DNA from: Chlorocebus sabaeus
Taxonomy: Eukaryota; Chordata; Mammalia; Primates; Cercopithecidae
NCBI RefSeq assembly: GCF_047675955.1
Contig: NC_132929.1
Span: forward strand, 31,798,421-31,862,420
Direction of reading: 5' to 3'
DNA: 64,000 nucleotides
Shown here: one piece after another, positions 47,640 through 61,460 of the stretch
Position numbering within the stretch: the stretch's first letter is position 1
Layout of the letters: every line of letters begins with the position of its first letter
Made by a program: the position numbers and the translations under genes
The notes under the pieces: generated by a model
What the model was told of the DNA's origin: nothing
Seen by the model: the letters and a program-made list of their open reading frames with translations, nothing else
Databases searched by the model: none

Positions 47640-49137
47640 CAGGGACAAAGCATGATGGAGAGATAGGAAGTAAGTTCTAAAAGCTCTATGTTTTTTAACT
47701 TTTGTATAGCTGTGTGTGTATGATAAACACATACACACACATATGGAACACCAGATGGCAGAAAAAAAGTCAAGCCATCAGTGATTCCAGTATATGACAA
47801 ATGAACACAATTTCTTTAATAAAAGGAATCTCAAATTTGGTAAACATCAACAGCAAATCTGGTTATATGTTATTTAGAAAAAGACATCTAAAAAGAAGGT
47901 TGGAAGTAAAAATGTAGAAAGATGCATCAGGCAAGTTCTAATAAGGATAACAAGTATAGTAACATTAATGTTAGACAAAAAAGAATAATGTGAAAAGGAT
48001 TTGACAAGATAAAAATGTTCATATTGGTGAAATATACAATTCCATAAGAAGCTCTACTAATAATTAACCTTTATAAATCTAACAATATAACATCAAATGT
48101 CATCTTTATAACCTATAAAGTGAAAATGATAGAAATATAAGTAGGAATGAAAAATACAGAGCCATTTTAGAAGACTTTAACACACATCTCAAATTGATAG
48201 ATCAAGTAGGAAAAAAGTAAGGGTAGAGAGGATTGGAATAACAAAGAAGCTTGGTGGAATAAAGGACTTTGTATGAATAAACAGTGAATGCAGAGTCTCC
48301 TCAAACACACATGAAACATTAGCTGCTAAAACACAAAATGTTAAATTTCAAGATAAATCATTCTGGTCACATTTTTTATACTGAAATAAAATTTGTGATT
48401 AATAAGCAAATTGTTTATAAACTTGGAAATAGAAACCACTCCTTTAAATAACTTTAATACAAAGAAATTTAAAATGAAATTATAAATTATTTACAAATGA
48501 TAACATCTTAAAATTATTGAACATTATTATACAACCAGCATTATGCTAAGTGATCTACATGGATTATCTTTTTATTTTCACAGTAATCTTGGGAAGCTGA
48601 TTCCATTATCATCTCATTTCACAGATGAGGAACTGAAACACAAAGCTATACTAAATAACCCGGCTGAGGGCACACAATCCATCAATGACAGAGTTTGGAT
48701 TTGAACCTAGATAGCATGATTCAGAGCTAGTGTATTTAACTACAACAAGAATGACAATGAAAACAATACAAATCAAAATCTACATATCCTCAGAGAAAAT
48801 GCAGCCAGGTACGCGTGTTTTAAAAATAAGAAAAGATTGGCTAGAAGTAAATCACGTACAAAGCTTAAAAAGCTCGTGGAAAAAAAATACATAAAGTAGA
48901 GGCAAGGGTATTACTAAAGAAAAAGAAAATGAATAAAATGTTGGGGTTTGGGGTGGGATAATTTTGTATAAAACTAAGAGATAATTTTTTGAAAAGAACC
49001 AAAAAATATCAGAAGTCTGGAATGTCTCACCACGGTTAAAAAAGGAGTTATCAGCATTAGAAATTAGAAGGGGATATAATTATAGGTATGAAATAGATTT
49101 TGAAAAGTTTGAGATGAATATTGAATTTAAGCTAATT
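47640..49137 (+). repeat. Old L1M/HAL1-type remnant
   Basis: A-rich, stop-filled sequence with L1 ORF2 landmarks in sense: 'TTTTAGAAGACTTTAACACACATCTCA' type (48166-48192), 'TTTATAAACTTGGAAATAG', and 'AGAAAAAGAAAATGAATAAAATG'. A MIR lies at 48515-48740. Confidence 0.55.
48515..48740 (-). repeat. MIR element
   Basis: Antisense MIR: 'AGCATTATGCTAAGTGATCTACATGGATTATC', 'CATTTCACAGATGAGGAACTGAAAC', 'GGATTTGAACCTAGATAGCATGATTC' (48536-48722). Confidence 0.85.
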
Positions 49138-51058
49138 TTTATTTATTTATTTATTTGTTTTTTTAAAGTTTTAAATTCAGGGGTACATGTGCAAGATGTG
49201 CACGTTTGTTACATAGGTAAATGTGTATCATGGGGGTTTGTTGTACAGATTACTTCATCACCAAGGTATGAAGCCTAGTAGTTCATTACTTATTTTTTTT
49301 TTTTTTGTTATTCTCTCCCTCCTCCCACCCTCTGTCCTGCCATTGGCCCCAGTGTGTGCTGTTCCCCTCTATGTGTCCATGTGTTCTCATCATTTAGCTC
49401 CCACTTATAAGTGAGAACATGCAGTATTTGGTTTTCTGTTCCTGCGTTACTTTGCTAAGGATAGTGGCCTCCAGCTCCATCCATGTCCCAGCAAAGGACA
49501 TGATCTCATTCTTTCTGTTGGCTATATAGTATTCCATGGTGTATATGTACCACATTTTCTTTACCCAGTCTATCGTTGATGGGCATCTAGTTGATTCCAT
49601 GTGTTTGCTATTGTGAACAGTGCTCCAATGAACATACATGTGCATGTGTTTTTATAATGTATTTGTTAATATATTCCTTTGGATATATACCCAGGAATGA
49701 GATTGTTGGGTTGAATGTTATTTCTGTCTCTAAGTCTTTGAGGAATCGCCATGCTGTCTTCCACAATGGTTGAACTCATTTATACTCCCACCAATGGAGT
49801 AAAAGTGTTCCTTTTTCTCCACAATCTCACCAGCATCTGTTATTTTTTGACTTTTTAATAGTAACTGTTCTGACTAGTGTGAGATGGTATCTCATTGTGG
49901 TTTTGATTTGCATTTCTCTTATGATCAGTGATTTGAGCTTTTTTTATATGTTTGTTGGCTGCATGTATGTCTTCTTTTGAGAAGTGTCTGTGTGTCTGTT
50001 TATGTCCTTTGCCCACTTTTTAATGGGGTTGTTTTTTCTTGTATATTTGTTTAAGTTCCTTGTAGATGCTGAATATTAGATCTTTGTTAGATGCACAGAT
50101 TGCAAAATTTTCTCCCATTCTGCCAGTTTTCTGTTTATTCTGTTGATAGTTTCTTTTGCTGTGCAGAGGCTCTTTAGTTTAATTAGATCCCATTTGTCAG
50201 TTTTGGCTTATGTTGTGATTGCTTTTGGCATCTTCATGAAATCTTTGCCTATGCCTATGTCCTGAATGGTATTGCTTAGGTTTTCTTCCAGGGTTTTTAT
50301 AGTTTTGGGTTTTACATTTAAGTCTTTAATCCATCTTGAGTTGATTTTTGTGTATGGTATAAGGAAGGGGTCCACTTTCAGTTTTCTTCATATGGCTAGC
50401 CTGTTCTCCCAGCACCACTTATTAAATAGAGAATGTGTTCCCCATTGCTTGTTTTTGTCAGGTTTGTCAAAGATCAGATGGTTTTAAGTGTGTGGTCTTA
50501 TTTCTGGGTGTTCTATTCTGTTCCATTGGTCTTTGTGTCTGTTCTTGTACTGGTACCATGCTGTTTTAGTTACTGTAGCCCTTTAGTATAGTTTGAAGTT
50601 GGGTAGCATGGTGCCCCTAGCTTTGTTCTTTTTGCCTAGTATTGCTTTAGCTATTCAAGCTCTATTTTGGTTCCATATGAATTTTAAAATTGTGTTTTCT
50701 AGTTCTGTGAAGAAGCCGATGGTAGTTTAATGGGAGTAGCATAGAATCTTTAAATTGCTTTGGGCAGTATGGCCATTTTCACAATATTGATTCTTCCAAT
50801 CCATGAGCATGGAATGTTTTTCCATTTGTTTGTGTCATCTCTGATTTATTTGAGCAGTGATTTGTAGTTCTTCTGAAGAGGTCCTTCACTTCCCTTGTTA
50901 GCTGTATTCCTAGGTTTTTTATTCTTTTTGTAGCAATTGTGAATGGAAGTTCATTCATGATTTGGCTCTTGGCTTGCCTGTTTTTGGTGTATAGGAATGC
51001 TAGCGATTTTTGCACATTGATTTTTGTGTCATTCTTTTTCCTTTCCTCCATTTTGCTG
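49138..51058 (-). mobile_element. 5'-truncated L1 (older primate type), about 1.9 kb
   Basis: Left: (TTTA)n tail then 'TTCAGGGGTACATGTGCAAG', the L1 3' end in antisense. It runs through ORF2 to about 51058. Broken ORF2 relics are open at 49394-49645 (RCPSTIDWVKKMWYIYTMEY type motif) and 50779-51051. No clear target duplication seen. Confidence 0.88.
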
Positions 51059-51271
51059 GGGATGTACTAATATCTGATTATGGTTTATTCTTATTTGGAT
51101 TTCTCTGATTACTAATTATATGGAACATCTTTTCATGTGCTTATATTCATATTGATAGTCTCTTTTGTAAAATGCCTACTCAAGTTTTTGCTCATTTTGT
51201 TTATTGATTTGCCTTTTTCTTATTGATTTGTAGATGTTCTTTAGATATTATAGATATGTTATTTGTTGGAT

Positions 51272-51362
51272 ATATATGCAGTATATATGTATATATAAAT
51301 ACATACACATCTATATGTATATATAAAACATATGTAATACATATATAAATATGCATATATAG
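51272..51362. repeat. TA-rich microsatellite-like stretch
   Basis: Alternating TATATG/ATACAT units over about 90 bases within L1M. Confidence 0.85.
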
Positions 51363-51532
51363 CAAATATCTTCTACTAAACTATGTTTTGCTGTTTTATC
51401 CTCTCAATGATGTCTTTCAATAAACAGAATCTCAGAACTTGAATTAATCCATCTTTTATGTTTTATGTTTTTGGGGAATCTTATTTGAGAAATCACTGCT
51501 TACCCAATGTCATGAAATTATTCTGTTATCTT

Positions 51533-51762
51533 CTAGAGCAGGGATCAAAAATTTATGGCCCATGTGACCTGCCATTTGTTTTTGTAAATAAATTTTTGTT
51601 GGTACACAGCCCATTCTCATTCGTTCATTTATGTATTGTCTCTGGCTGCCTTTGGACTACAACAGCAGAGTTAAGTAGTTGCAAGAGAGACTGTATGACC
51701 TACAAAGCTGAAAATATTTACTATCCGTCCCTTTACAGAAAAAATTTATCGACTTCTCTTCT
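51533..51762 (+). mobile_element. MER5A-type hAT-Charlie element
   Basis: 'AGCAGGGATCAAAAATTTATGGCCCATG', 'TTTTTGTAAATAAATTTTTGTTGG', 'GTAGTTGCAAGAGAGACTGTATGACC', 'AATATTTACTATCCGTCCCTTTACAG' follow MER5A end to end (51538-51740). Confidence 0.85.
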
Positions 51763-53740
51763 CGGATATTACTGTTTATCTTTCACATGAAGGTTTATAA
51801 TTTAATCAGTATTAATTTTTGTAGGTAGTGTAAATTAAGGTTAAAGTCTGTTTCATGTGAATTATCTAATTGCTCCAGCATCATTTATTGAAAAAAAAAT
51901 CTTATTATTACAAAATTGCAGTGGCACCATTGTTGTACATCAAGTATATGTATGAGCCTATTTCTAGACTCTCCCTTTTGGTGTATGTATTTATTATTGT
52001 ACTAATACCACACTGCATTAAATATTGTAGCTTTATGGTAAGTTATGCTATCTGATATGATAAATCTTCCAACAATTTATTCTTCTTCATTTCTTGGCTG
52101 CTGTAGGTCATTTGCATTTCCATATAACTTTTAGAAATCCCTAATAAATTTCCACAAAAATGATTAGGATCTTGATTGGGATTACATTGAATCAATAAAG
52201 TTACTTTTGAAGAATAGATTTTAAGTTATAAAATTAATTTATGATATTAAGTCTCCAAATCCATGAACATGGTATATCTATTCATCTAGTTAGATCTTAT
52301 GTAATTTTTCTTTGAAATGCTTCGCCATTTTTACTTTAGTGATTTTACGTGTCTTTTATAAAATTTATTTCCAGATATTTGAGGTTTTCCAATGATATTG
52401 TTAATAGTATTGTATAACAGTTTTTATTTACCAATTGTTTTTGCAAACACATACAAATACAATAGATTTTTATGTATTGATTTTGTATTCAGTGACTTAT
52501 CTAAATTGATTAATTCTAATTGTGTATATATTCTTTTGGATTTTTCTATATTTACAACCATGTCATCTGAAATGACAGTTTTACTTACTTCTTTCCAACT
52601 TCATGACTCTTCTTTCATGCTTTGTTGCACTAACTAGGACCTGCAGTGCAATGATTAATAGAAGTAATGAAAATAAATATACTTGAGTGGTTTATGAATT
52701 CAGGAAGAAAGCATTCCACATTTCACCACTAAATATGTTAGCAGCAGGCCTTTTGTACATAAACTTTATCATATTAAAAAGTTCACTTATATTTCAAATT
52801 TGCTGAGAACTTTTATTATGAACTAGTGGTTAATTGGAGGCCTTTTTGCATCTATTGAGGTGATCAGTTATTTTTACTTTTATTATTATTTTATTATTTA
52901 CAAAATAAAAGCGAATATAATTTAGTGAAGTGAGTCATATTGATTAACTTTTTAAACCAATTTTTATTCCTAGAATAAACCAAATTGGTTATGATATGTT
53001 ATCCTTGTTATATATTCTTTGGATTTGGTTATTTAATACTTTGTTCTAATTTTTGTCCCTATGTTCATAAGAATTATTAGCTTGTAACTTTCTTGTATTA
53101 TAATATCTTTGTCGTATTTTTGTATTAGGGTTGTTCTAGCTTCAAAAAAATGAATTAGGAAGTGTTTTTTCTTTCTTCCCTAAAAGAGGTTATATAGGAT
53201 TGATATTTTTTTCTTAAACGTTTTGGAGAATTCACCACTAAATATATCCAGCTCAAATTTTCTTTGAGGGTAAGTTTTAAATTATAGACAGAATATATTT
53301 AACATTGATTTTTATTTTAATTTTTCTTTTATCAGTATAGATGACATGTTTTTATATAAAATTATTCATTTTATATAGATTGTCGAATGTATTTATATAA
53401 AATTATGCTAAATATTTCTGATTTTTTTTTTTAGTTTTGTAGGATCTGTAGGGATATTGCCCTTTCATTCTGATATTGGTAATTTATACTTTTGCTCTTG
53501 ATTGGTCTTGCTAAGAGTTTATCAAATCTACTGATATTCTTTTAAAAAGAAAGCTTTGGGTTTGTTGATTTTTCTCAATTTTATGTCAGCTATTTCATCA
53601 ATTACTGTTTTCATTTTTATTAATTTCCCTCTATTTTCTGTTCTTTTTCTAACTTCTTGAGATAGTAACTTAAAAATTAATTTTTAATTTTTTTTCTTTT
53701 CTGATATAGGCATGTAAAGTCAACTTTCTTCTAATCACTG

Positions 53741-54689
53741 TGAATTAAAGAAATCCAATCAGAGAGAACCCACACAGTAATTTTAACAACAAAAAATAAT
53801 AATATAAATAATTATTAGGCCAGGTGCTGTGGCTCATGCCTGTAATCCTAGCACTTTGGGAGGCCAAGGCAGGTGGATCACTTAAGGTCAGGAGTTCGAG
53901 AACAGCCTGGCCAACATGGCAAAGTCTCATCTCTACTAAAAATACAAAAATTAGCCAGGTGCAGTAGCACGTACCTGTGGTCCTGCTATTTGGGAAGATG
54001 AGGCATGGGAATCACTTGAACCTGGGAAGGGGAGGTTGCAGTGAGCTAAGCTCATACCATTGCACTCCAGCCTGGGCAATAGAGTGAGAGACTGTCTTAA
54101 AAAAAAAAAAAAAAAAAAAGAATTATTAACCGTACCAGGTAATTAACATAATGAGAGATTTGCTAGCAAGAAGAGGATCCCAAAGGATATAAGAATAGTA
54201 GATGTAGGTTACAGCCTCTCCCCTTAGAGCTGAGATAGCCGACCCAAGGAAGATGCCACCCAGGCCTAAGATCAACACCCTGTTGTAGAGGGCACTGCTG
54301 TGGCTCATTGGATGGCAGAGAAGTTGCCATGGTGCTGTACTGACGAAATGTGCTGGAAATCCACCTTCTGGGGTGCCAGTGAAAGACATTCATGGGGATA
54401 TGTCTCAGTGAAGGCATTCTGCTGCAAAACTGCATGCTGATTGCTGGGTGTTGCTGGCCACTGTGAACTGCAGAAACTTGGTACTAGGGAAAACTATGCA
54501 TCCTGGAGAAGCAAGCACACCAGAACCAGGAAGCAAACACCCTTTTCCTCCTGCAGTATATTTCTAGTGCCCTCTAATGACAAAGTTCCAGCTGGCAAGG
54601 ACAAATATTTAAAGGGCCAAAACCCATTTTCACACAACAGGCAAACAAGGAATTTGGAGCAGAGAGGCAATAATTCAGTAACCAGCACA
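53741..54689. mobile_element. Solo LTR candidate (TG...CA, 5-bp target duplication), split by an Alu
   Basis: It breaks the L1M exactly between 'TTCTAATCACTG' and 'CACTGCTTTAGC'. The 5-bp repeat CACTG (53736-53740 and 54690-54694) flanks a segment starting TGAATTAAAG and ending CCAGCACA. Without the Alu it is about 638 bp, an ordinary solo-LTR length, and it is GC-richer than its host. TG/CA ends with a 5-bp duplication suggest an ERV LTR; the family is not recognised. Short open frames within it have no known match and are not called. Confidence 0.6.
53818..54120 (+). mobile_element. Alu inside the solo LTR
   Basis: Full plus-strand Alu with GGCCAGGTGCTGTGGCTCA head and long A-tail. The 8-bp target duplication AATTATTA is at 53810-53817 and 54121-54128. 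Confidence 0.94.
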
Positions 54690-55429
54690 CACTGCTTTAG
54701 CTACACCACATAAATTTTGATGAGTTGCATTTTCATTTCCATTATCTTGACTACTGGTTTATTTAGAAAAGCTTTGTTTAATTTCCAGACATTTTCAGAT
54801 CTTCTAGTCATGTTTCTATTAGTTGGTTTTCAGGCTAATTCCACCATGGTCTGAGAACATATCCTATGTGATTTCAATACTTTTGAAGCTTGTTCAGGCT
54901 TGTTTTATGCACAGCATATAGCCTATTTTGACAAACATTTTATGTGTGCTTGAAAAGAATTGTATTTTACAGTTGTTAGGTGTAGTGTCCTATTGATATA
55001 TCAAGTAGGTCAAATTGGTTAATCATTTTGTTCAAATATTCTATATAATTTCTAATTTTTGTTATCTATCCTCTTGCATCTAACACACCAGAGATAAGTA
55101 TATTAAACTGATTAAGGGTTTGTCTGTTTCTCCTTTACTTCTACTAATGTTTGCTTATATTACTTGATACTAGGTTATTATGGATATAAAATTTAGGATT
55201 GTTATGTTTTCCTGTTGAATTGACCCCTTGATCTTTATAAAATGCCATCCTTTATCTCTAGTACATTTCTGGCCTTAAAGTTGACTTTGTCTGATATTAA
55301 TATAACCACAAACTTTCTTTAGGTTACTGTTTGCATGATAATATCTTTACCATTCTTTTGCTTTCACTCAGTCTCTGTATTTATATTTAAAGGATAACAA
55401 CGCACATGTTTTTTGTTTTTGTTTTTGTT

Positions 55430-55713
55430 TTTTGAGACAGAGTTTTGCTCTTGTTGCCCAGGCTGGAGTGCAGTGGCGCGATCATGACTCACTGCAACCT
55501 CCGCCTCCTGAGTTCAAGTGATTCTCCTGCCTTAGCCCCCCGAGTAACTGGGATTACAGTCATGCTACCACACCCGACTAATTTTGTATTTTTAGTAGAG
55601 ACAGGGTTTCTCCATGTTGGTCAGGCTGGTCACCAACTGCAGACCTCAGGTGATCCACCTGCCTCGGCCTCCCAAAGTGCTGGGATTACAGAAATGAGCC
55701 ACCGCGCCTGGCC
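55430..55713 (-). mobile_element. Alu
   Basis: Antisense full Alu after a (TTTTTG)n tail, ending CCACCGCGCCTGGCC. Confidence 0.94.
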
Positions 55714-57562
55714 ACGGGTTTTTTTTTTAAAATACAGTCTGAAAATCTTTGCCTTTTCACTGGTGTGCTTAGTCCGTTTGTGCTTCATGTAATTATTTAT
55801 GTAATTGACTTTACGTTTGCCATTTTGCTTCTGTTTTTAAATTATTTATCTCATCTGTTCTTTTTCCTTTCCTAATTTTCTTGGGGTTAATTATATTGTT
55901 ATTTCAAGTTTCTTTCTTTATTAGTTTTTCTTTAATTCAGGTTTCTTGAGGTACAACTTCCATAGAGTAAAGTTCACCATTTTTACTAGATGATTCCATG
56001 AGTTTTGAGAAATACATAGTTATGTAACTACCACTGCAATCAATGTATAGAGCAGTTCCATCTTTCCCTCAAGTTGGTTTGTGCCCTTTTGCAATCAGTC
56101 CTTCCCGATATCCTCAGATCCTGACAACTACTGACTTCTTTTCTATCCCTCTAGTTTTACCTTTATAAAATATCATATAAGTGGAACCATATAATATGAA
56201 GCATTTTGTGTTTGGCTTCTTTTATGTAGAATTATACATCTCAGTTCATTTATGTTATTGTTTCTGCCATTTGTTTTTAATTAATGAGTAGTTTATCACT
56301 GCATGGATATGCCAATTTGTTTATCCATTCACCAGTTGAAAGACATTTTTGGGGTTATTTCCACTTTTGGGCAACTATGAATAATACATTTGACTTGTTG
56401 CCAGTCTTTGGTGACTTTGAAAAAAGTTGCTGTAAACATTCCCATACACTTTTAATGTGAACCCATATTCCTTTTTCTTGTGTAAATTGAGTTGAGTTGC
56501 TGTGCCATGTAAGTATACATTTAAATTAAGAAACTGAAAACTCATTTCCAAAATAGTCACACCATTTTTGAATTCCCAGCAATAATGAATAAGGATTCCA
56601 GTTTGTGCCACATCTTCATCAGCCCTTGGTATTGTCAGGTTTTTTGTTTGCCATTCTAATAGGTGTGTGGTGGAATTTCACTGTGGTTTTAGTTTGTATT
56701 TCTCCAAGCACTACTCATGTAGAACACTTTTTTATGTGCCTATATGTCATCCACATGCCTTGTTTTCATACAGTATCTGCTCAATCTTCCACAAAGTTTT
56801 TTCTCTGGGTTGTTTGATTTCTTCATATTGAGTTTTTAGAATGCTTTATATATTGGAATAGGAGACCTTTAAATGATAAGAGTTTTTCAGATTTTTTTTC
56901 TCAGTCTGTTGCTTGTCTTTAATTTTCTTACATGGTTTTTGAAGAGCTGAAGTTTAAAAGTTTCCAAAGATTTTGATGGATAAATATTTATCAATTTTGC
57001 TTTTATGGTTCACAGTCCACAAAAATTATTGACTAAGCAATCTCTGAGACATTTATATGACCTAATGTCACAAAGACTTTATCCTACATTATACTGTAGT
57101 AGTTTTATAGATTCGAATATTTCATTTATATTTATTATCCATTTTGACTTATTTTTTTGTATATGTTATGAGGCATGGGTTGAGTTTTTGTTTTCTTTTT
57201 CCAATAGTTGTTCTTTTCCACACTATGGTTTAGAAAGATGATCAATCTTTTCTCTATGGAATTGCCTTTGCAATTCTGTTAAAAATCAGTTGGTTATATA
57301 TATAAGGGTCTGTATTTGGACTGCTTGGTTCCACTGATCTTTATGTCTGTCCTTTCACCAATATCACCCTCTCTCTTGGTTACTTGATTATAGTAAATCT
57401 TGAAATCTTGCAGTAAGTCCTCCAATTTTGTCATTTTCAGTTTTTTGTGTACTAGCTCTTTCCTTTCACTTTTCCTTAAAAATTTTCTACTTTCTTAAGA
57501 TAAAAGCTCAGATCATTGATGTGAGAAATTTTTGATTTCCTTTTCTTTCGTTCGTTCTTTCT

Positions 57563-57862
57563 TTTTTTTTTTTTTTTTTACAGGGTCATACTCTGTTGTC
57601 CAGCATGGAGTAGAGTGGTACAACTATAGCTCACTGTAACCTTGAACTCCTGGATGGGAGCAATCCTCCTGCCTCAGCCTCCCTGAGTTGCTGAAACTAC
57701 AGGAATGTGGTACCAGGCCCAGCTTTTTTTTATTTTTTATTTTTTGTAGAGACGGGGGTCTCCCCCTCTTGCCCAGGCTGGTCTCGAACTCCTGGCCTCA
57801 AGTGATTTTTCTGCCTTGGCCTCCTAAAGTGATAGGATTGCAGGTATGAGCTACCATGCCCT
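57563..57862 (-). mobile_element. Old AluJ-type element
   Basis: Diverged antisense Alu: long poly-T, ACAGGGTCATACTCTGTTG, GCTCACTGTAACCTTGAACTCC, TAGAGACGGGGGTCTCC, GAGCTACCATGCCC. Confidence 0.9.
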
Positions 57863-58528
57863 TTTTATAATTTTTAAATATAAGCATTAATGCTAAAACT
57901 TTTACTATGAGGACAGCTTTGTCTACATCCCAATAATTTTGATACAATATTTTTTCATGTTCATTCAATTGCAACTATTTTCTAATTTTCTTTGTAAGTT
58001 CTTCTGTGACCCATTAATTATTTAGAAGAGATTTTATAAAAATTTCCAAATAGGAATTTTTTCAGAAATCTTTATTTGTACTTTAATTCTGTTGTACTTC
58101 ATATGATTTTGAACTCTTTTAAATGTATTGTTGTTTGTTTTAAGGCCCAGAATATCGTCTATCTTGGTGAAAGTTTCATATTTTTGGAAAAGAATATTCT
58201 CTTGTGTGGGTGGCCTATTATATGAATATCAATTGGGTCAAGGTGATTGATGATGTTGTTCAGGCTTTTTAATCCCTTACTGATTTTAAGTCATACTGCT
58301 TTATTGATTACAGTGAGAAAAGTGTTGATTCAAAAGACCTTTTGATATGATACCACAGTTCTTGGGTGCTCTGAGACACCAAGCATAATTTTGGACTTAC
58401 CTAATACCTTTTATTCTGTCAGATTTTACTTCCTATATTCTGCAAATCTTTTGTTAAATGTGTGATTATTATGCATTTTTTTGTATATTCTTGGTGAATT
58501 GGTTGCTTGTCATTATGTAATTTTCCTC

Positions 58529-58723
58529 TTTTTTTTTTTTATTTTGAGACAGAGTCTCACTCTGTTGCCCAGACTGGAGTGCAGTGGTATGATCTTGGCT
58601 TACTGCAACCTCTACTGCCTGGGTTTAAGCGATTCTCCTGCCTCAGCCTCCCCATTAGTTGGAGCTACAGGTGTGCACCACCATGCCTGGCTAATTTTGT
58701 ATTTTTAGTAGAGATGGGGTTTC
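58529..58723 (-). mobile_element. Alu, left piece (split by L1; right piece 63536-63650)
   Basis: Antisense Alu from its T-tail to GAGATGGGGTTTC, where it stops. The remaining ~115 bases (CATCATGTTGGTCAGGCTGG to GCACCTGGCT) resume at 63548 after the L1. Confidence 0.93.
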
Positions 58724-61094
58724 TTTTTCTAGTACTTTAAGTTCTAGGGTACATGTGCACAATGTGCGGGTTTGTTACATATGTATACATGTGCCATGTT
58801 GGTTTGCTGCACCCATTAACTCGTCGTTTACTTTAGGTATTTTTCCTAATGCTATCCCTCCCCCATCCCCCCACCCAACGACAGGCCTGGTGTGTGATGT
58901 TCCCCACTCTGTGTCCCAGTGTTCTCATTGTTCAGTTCCCACCTATGAGTGAGAACATGCAGTGTTTGGTTTTCTGTCCTTGTGATAGTTTGCTCAGAAT
59001 GATGATTTCCAGCTTCATCCATGTTGCTACAAAGGACATGAACTCATCCTTTTTTATGACTGCATAGTATTCCATGGTGTATATGTGCCACATTTTCTTA
59101 ATCCAGTCTATCATTGATGGACATTTGGGTTGGTTCCAAGTCTTTGCTATTGTGAATAGTGCTGCAATAAACATATGTGTGCATGTGTCTTTATAGCAGC
59201 ATGATTTATAATCCTTGGGGTATATGCCCAGTAATGGGATGGCTGGGTCAAATGGTATTTCTAGTTCTAGATGCTTGAGGAATCGCCACACTGTCTTGAA
59301 CAATGGTTGAACTAGTTTACAGTTCCACCAACAGTGTAAAAGCATTCCTATTTCTCCACATCCTCTCTAGCACCTGTTGTTTCCTGACTTTTTAATGATC
59401 GCCATTCTAAGTGGTGTGAGATGGTATCTCATTGTGGTTTTGATTTGCATTTCTCTGATGGCCAGTGATGATGAGCATTTTTTCATGTGTCTGTTGGCTG
59501 CATAAATGTCTTCCTTTGAAAAGTGATTCATATCCTTTGCCCACTTTTTGATGGGGTTGTTTGATTTTCTTCTTGTAAATTTGTTTAAGTTCTTTGTAGA
59601 TTCTGGATATTAGCCCTTTGTCAGATGGGTAGATTGCAAAAATTTTCTCCCATTCTGTAGGTTGCCTGTTCACTCTGATGGTAGTTTGTTTTGCTGTGCA
59701 GAAGCTCTTTAGTTTAATTAGATCCCATTTGTCTATTTTGGCTTTTGTTCCCATTGCTTTTGGTGTTTTAGTCATGAAGTCGTTGCTCATGCCTATGTCC
59801 TAAATGGTATTGCCTAAGTTTTCTTTTAGGGTTTTTATGGTTTTTAGGTCCAACATTTAAGTCTTTAATCCATCTTGAATTAATTTTTGTGTAAGGTGTA
59901 AGGAAGGGATCCAGTTTCAGCTTTCTCCATATGGCTAGCCAGTTTTCCCAGCACCATTTATTAAACAGGGAATCCTTTCCCTATTTCTTGTTTTTGTCAG
60001 GTTTGTCAAAGATCAGATGTTTGTAGATGTGTGGTGTTATTTCTGAGGCCTTTGTTCTATTCCATTGGTCTATATCTCTGTTTTGGTACCAATACCATGC
60101 TGTTTTGGTTACTGTAGCCTTGTAGTATAGTTTGAAGTCAGGTAGCGTGATGCCTCCAGCTTTGTTCTTCTTGCTTGGCAATGTGGGCTCTTCTTTGGTT
60201 CCACATGAACTTTAAAGTAGTTTTTTCCAATTCTGTGAAGAAAGTCATTGGTAGCTTAATGGGGATGGCATTGAATTTATAAATTACCTTAGGCAGTATG
60301 GCCATTTTCACGATATTGATTCTTCCTGTACATGAGCATGGTATGTTCTTCCATTTGTTTGTGTCCTCTTTTATTTTGTTGAGCAGTGGTTTGTAGTTCT
60401 ACTTGAAGAGGTCCTTCATATCCCTTGTAAGTTGGATTCCTGGGTATTTTATTCTCTTTGTAGCAATTGTGAATGGGAGTTCATTCATGATTTGGCTCTC
60501 TGTTTGTCTGTTATTGATGTTTTGGAATGCTTGTGATTTTTGCCCATTGATTTTGTATCCTGAGATTGCTGAAGTTGCTTATCAGCTTAAGGAGATTTTG
60601 GGCTGAGACGATGGGGTTTTCTACATATACAATCATGTCATCTGCAAACAGGGACAGTTTGACTTCCTCTTTTCCTAATTGAATACTCTTTATTTCTTTC
60701 TCTTGCCTGATTGCCCTGGCCAAAACTTCCAAAACTATGTTGAGTAATAGTGGTGAGAGAGGGCATCCCTATCTTGTGCCAGTTTTCAAAGGGAATGCTT
60801 CCAGTTTTTGCCCATTGAGTATGATACTGACTATGGGTTTGTCATAAATAGCTCTTATTATTTTGAGATACTTCCCATCAATACCTAATTTATTGAGAAT
60901 TTTTAGCATGAAGCGCTGTTGAATTTTGTCAAAGGCCTTTTCTGCATCTATTGAGATAATCATGTGGTTTTGTCTTTGGTTCTGTTTATGTGATGGATTA
61001 TGTTTATTGATTTGCATATGTTGAAGCAGCCTTGCATCCCAGGGATGAAGCCAACTTGATCTTGGTGGATAAGCTTTTCGATATGCTGTCGGAT

Positions 61095-61460
61095 TCAGTT
61101 TGCCAGTATTTTATTGAGGATTTTTGCATCGATGTTCATCAGAGATATTAGTCTAAAATTCTCCTTTTTTGTTGTGTCTCTACCAGGCTTTGGTATTAGG
61201 ATGATGTTGGCCTCATAAAATGAGTTAGGGAGGATTCCCTCTATTTCTATTGATTGGAATATTTTCAGAAGGAATGGTACCAGCTCCTCTTTGTACCTCT
61301 GGTAGAATTCGGCTGTGAATCTGTCTGGTCCTGGACTTTTTTTGGTTGGTAGGCTGTTAATGATTGCCTCAATTTCAGAGCCTGTTATTTGTCTATTCAG
61401 AGATTCGATTTCTTCCTGATTTACTCTTGGGAGGGTGTATGTGTCCAGGAATTTATCCAT
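61095..61460 (-). pseudogene. L1 ORF2 reverse-transcriptase fragment
   Basis: 121 residues with SLPTKKSPGPDRFTAEFYQR and LIPKPGRDTTKKENFRLIS, the conserved L1 ORF2 finger region. One substitution (PDR for PDG) and surrounding stops mark decay. Confidence 0.9.

Larger units (their letters stand above)
51065..55925 (-). repeat. Old L1M ORF2, interrupted by MER5A, a solo LTR and Alus
   Basis: Antisense ORF2 in order: 'ATCTTTTCATGTGCTTATA' near 51127, 'GCTCCAGCATCATTTATTG' near 51872, 'CCATGAACATGGTATATC' near 52260, 'TAGAATAAACCAAATTGGTTATGATA' near 52972, 'TTTGGGTTTGTTGATTTTTCTC' near 53556; then after the LTR 'CTGCTTTAGCTACACCACATAAATTTTG' (54692) and 'CCATGGTCTGAGAACATAT' (54843). All long frames are destroyed. 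Confidence 0.75.

Noticed and set aside
54126..54435. Minus-strand open frames of about 90 residues that look like a small membrane or mitochondrial protein
   Set aside because: They lie wholly inside the TG...CA segment with a 5-bp duplication, overlap each other in different frames, and match no protein I can name. LTR sequence explains them better than a processed pseudogene.
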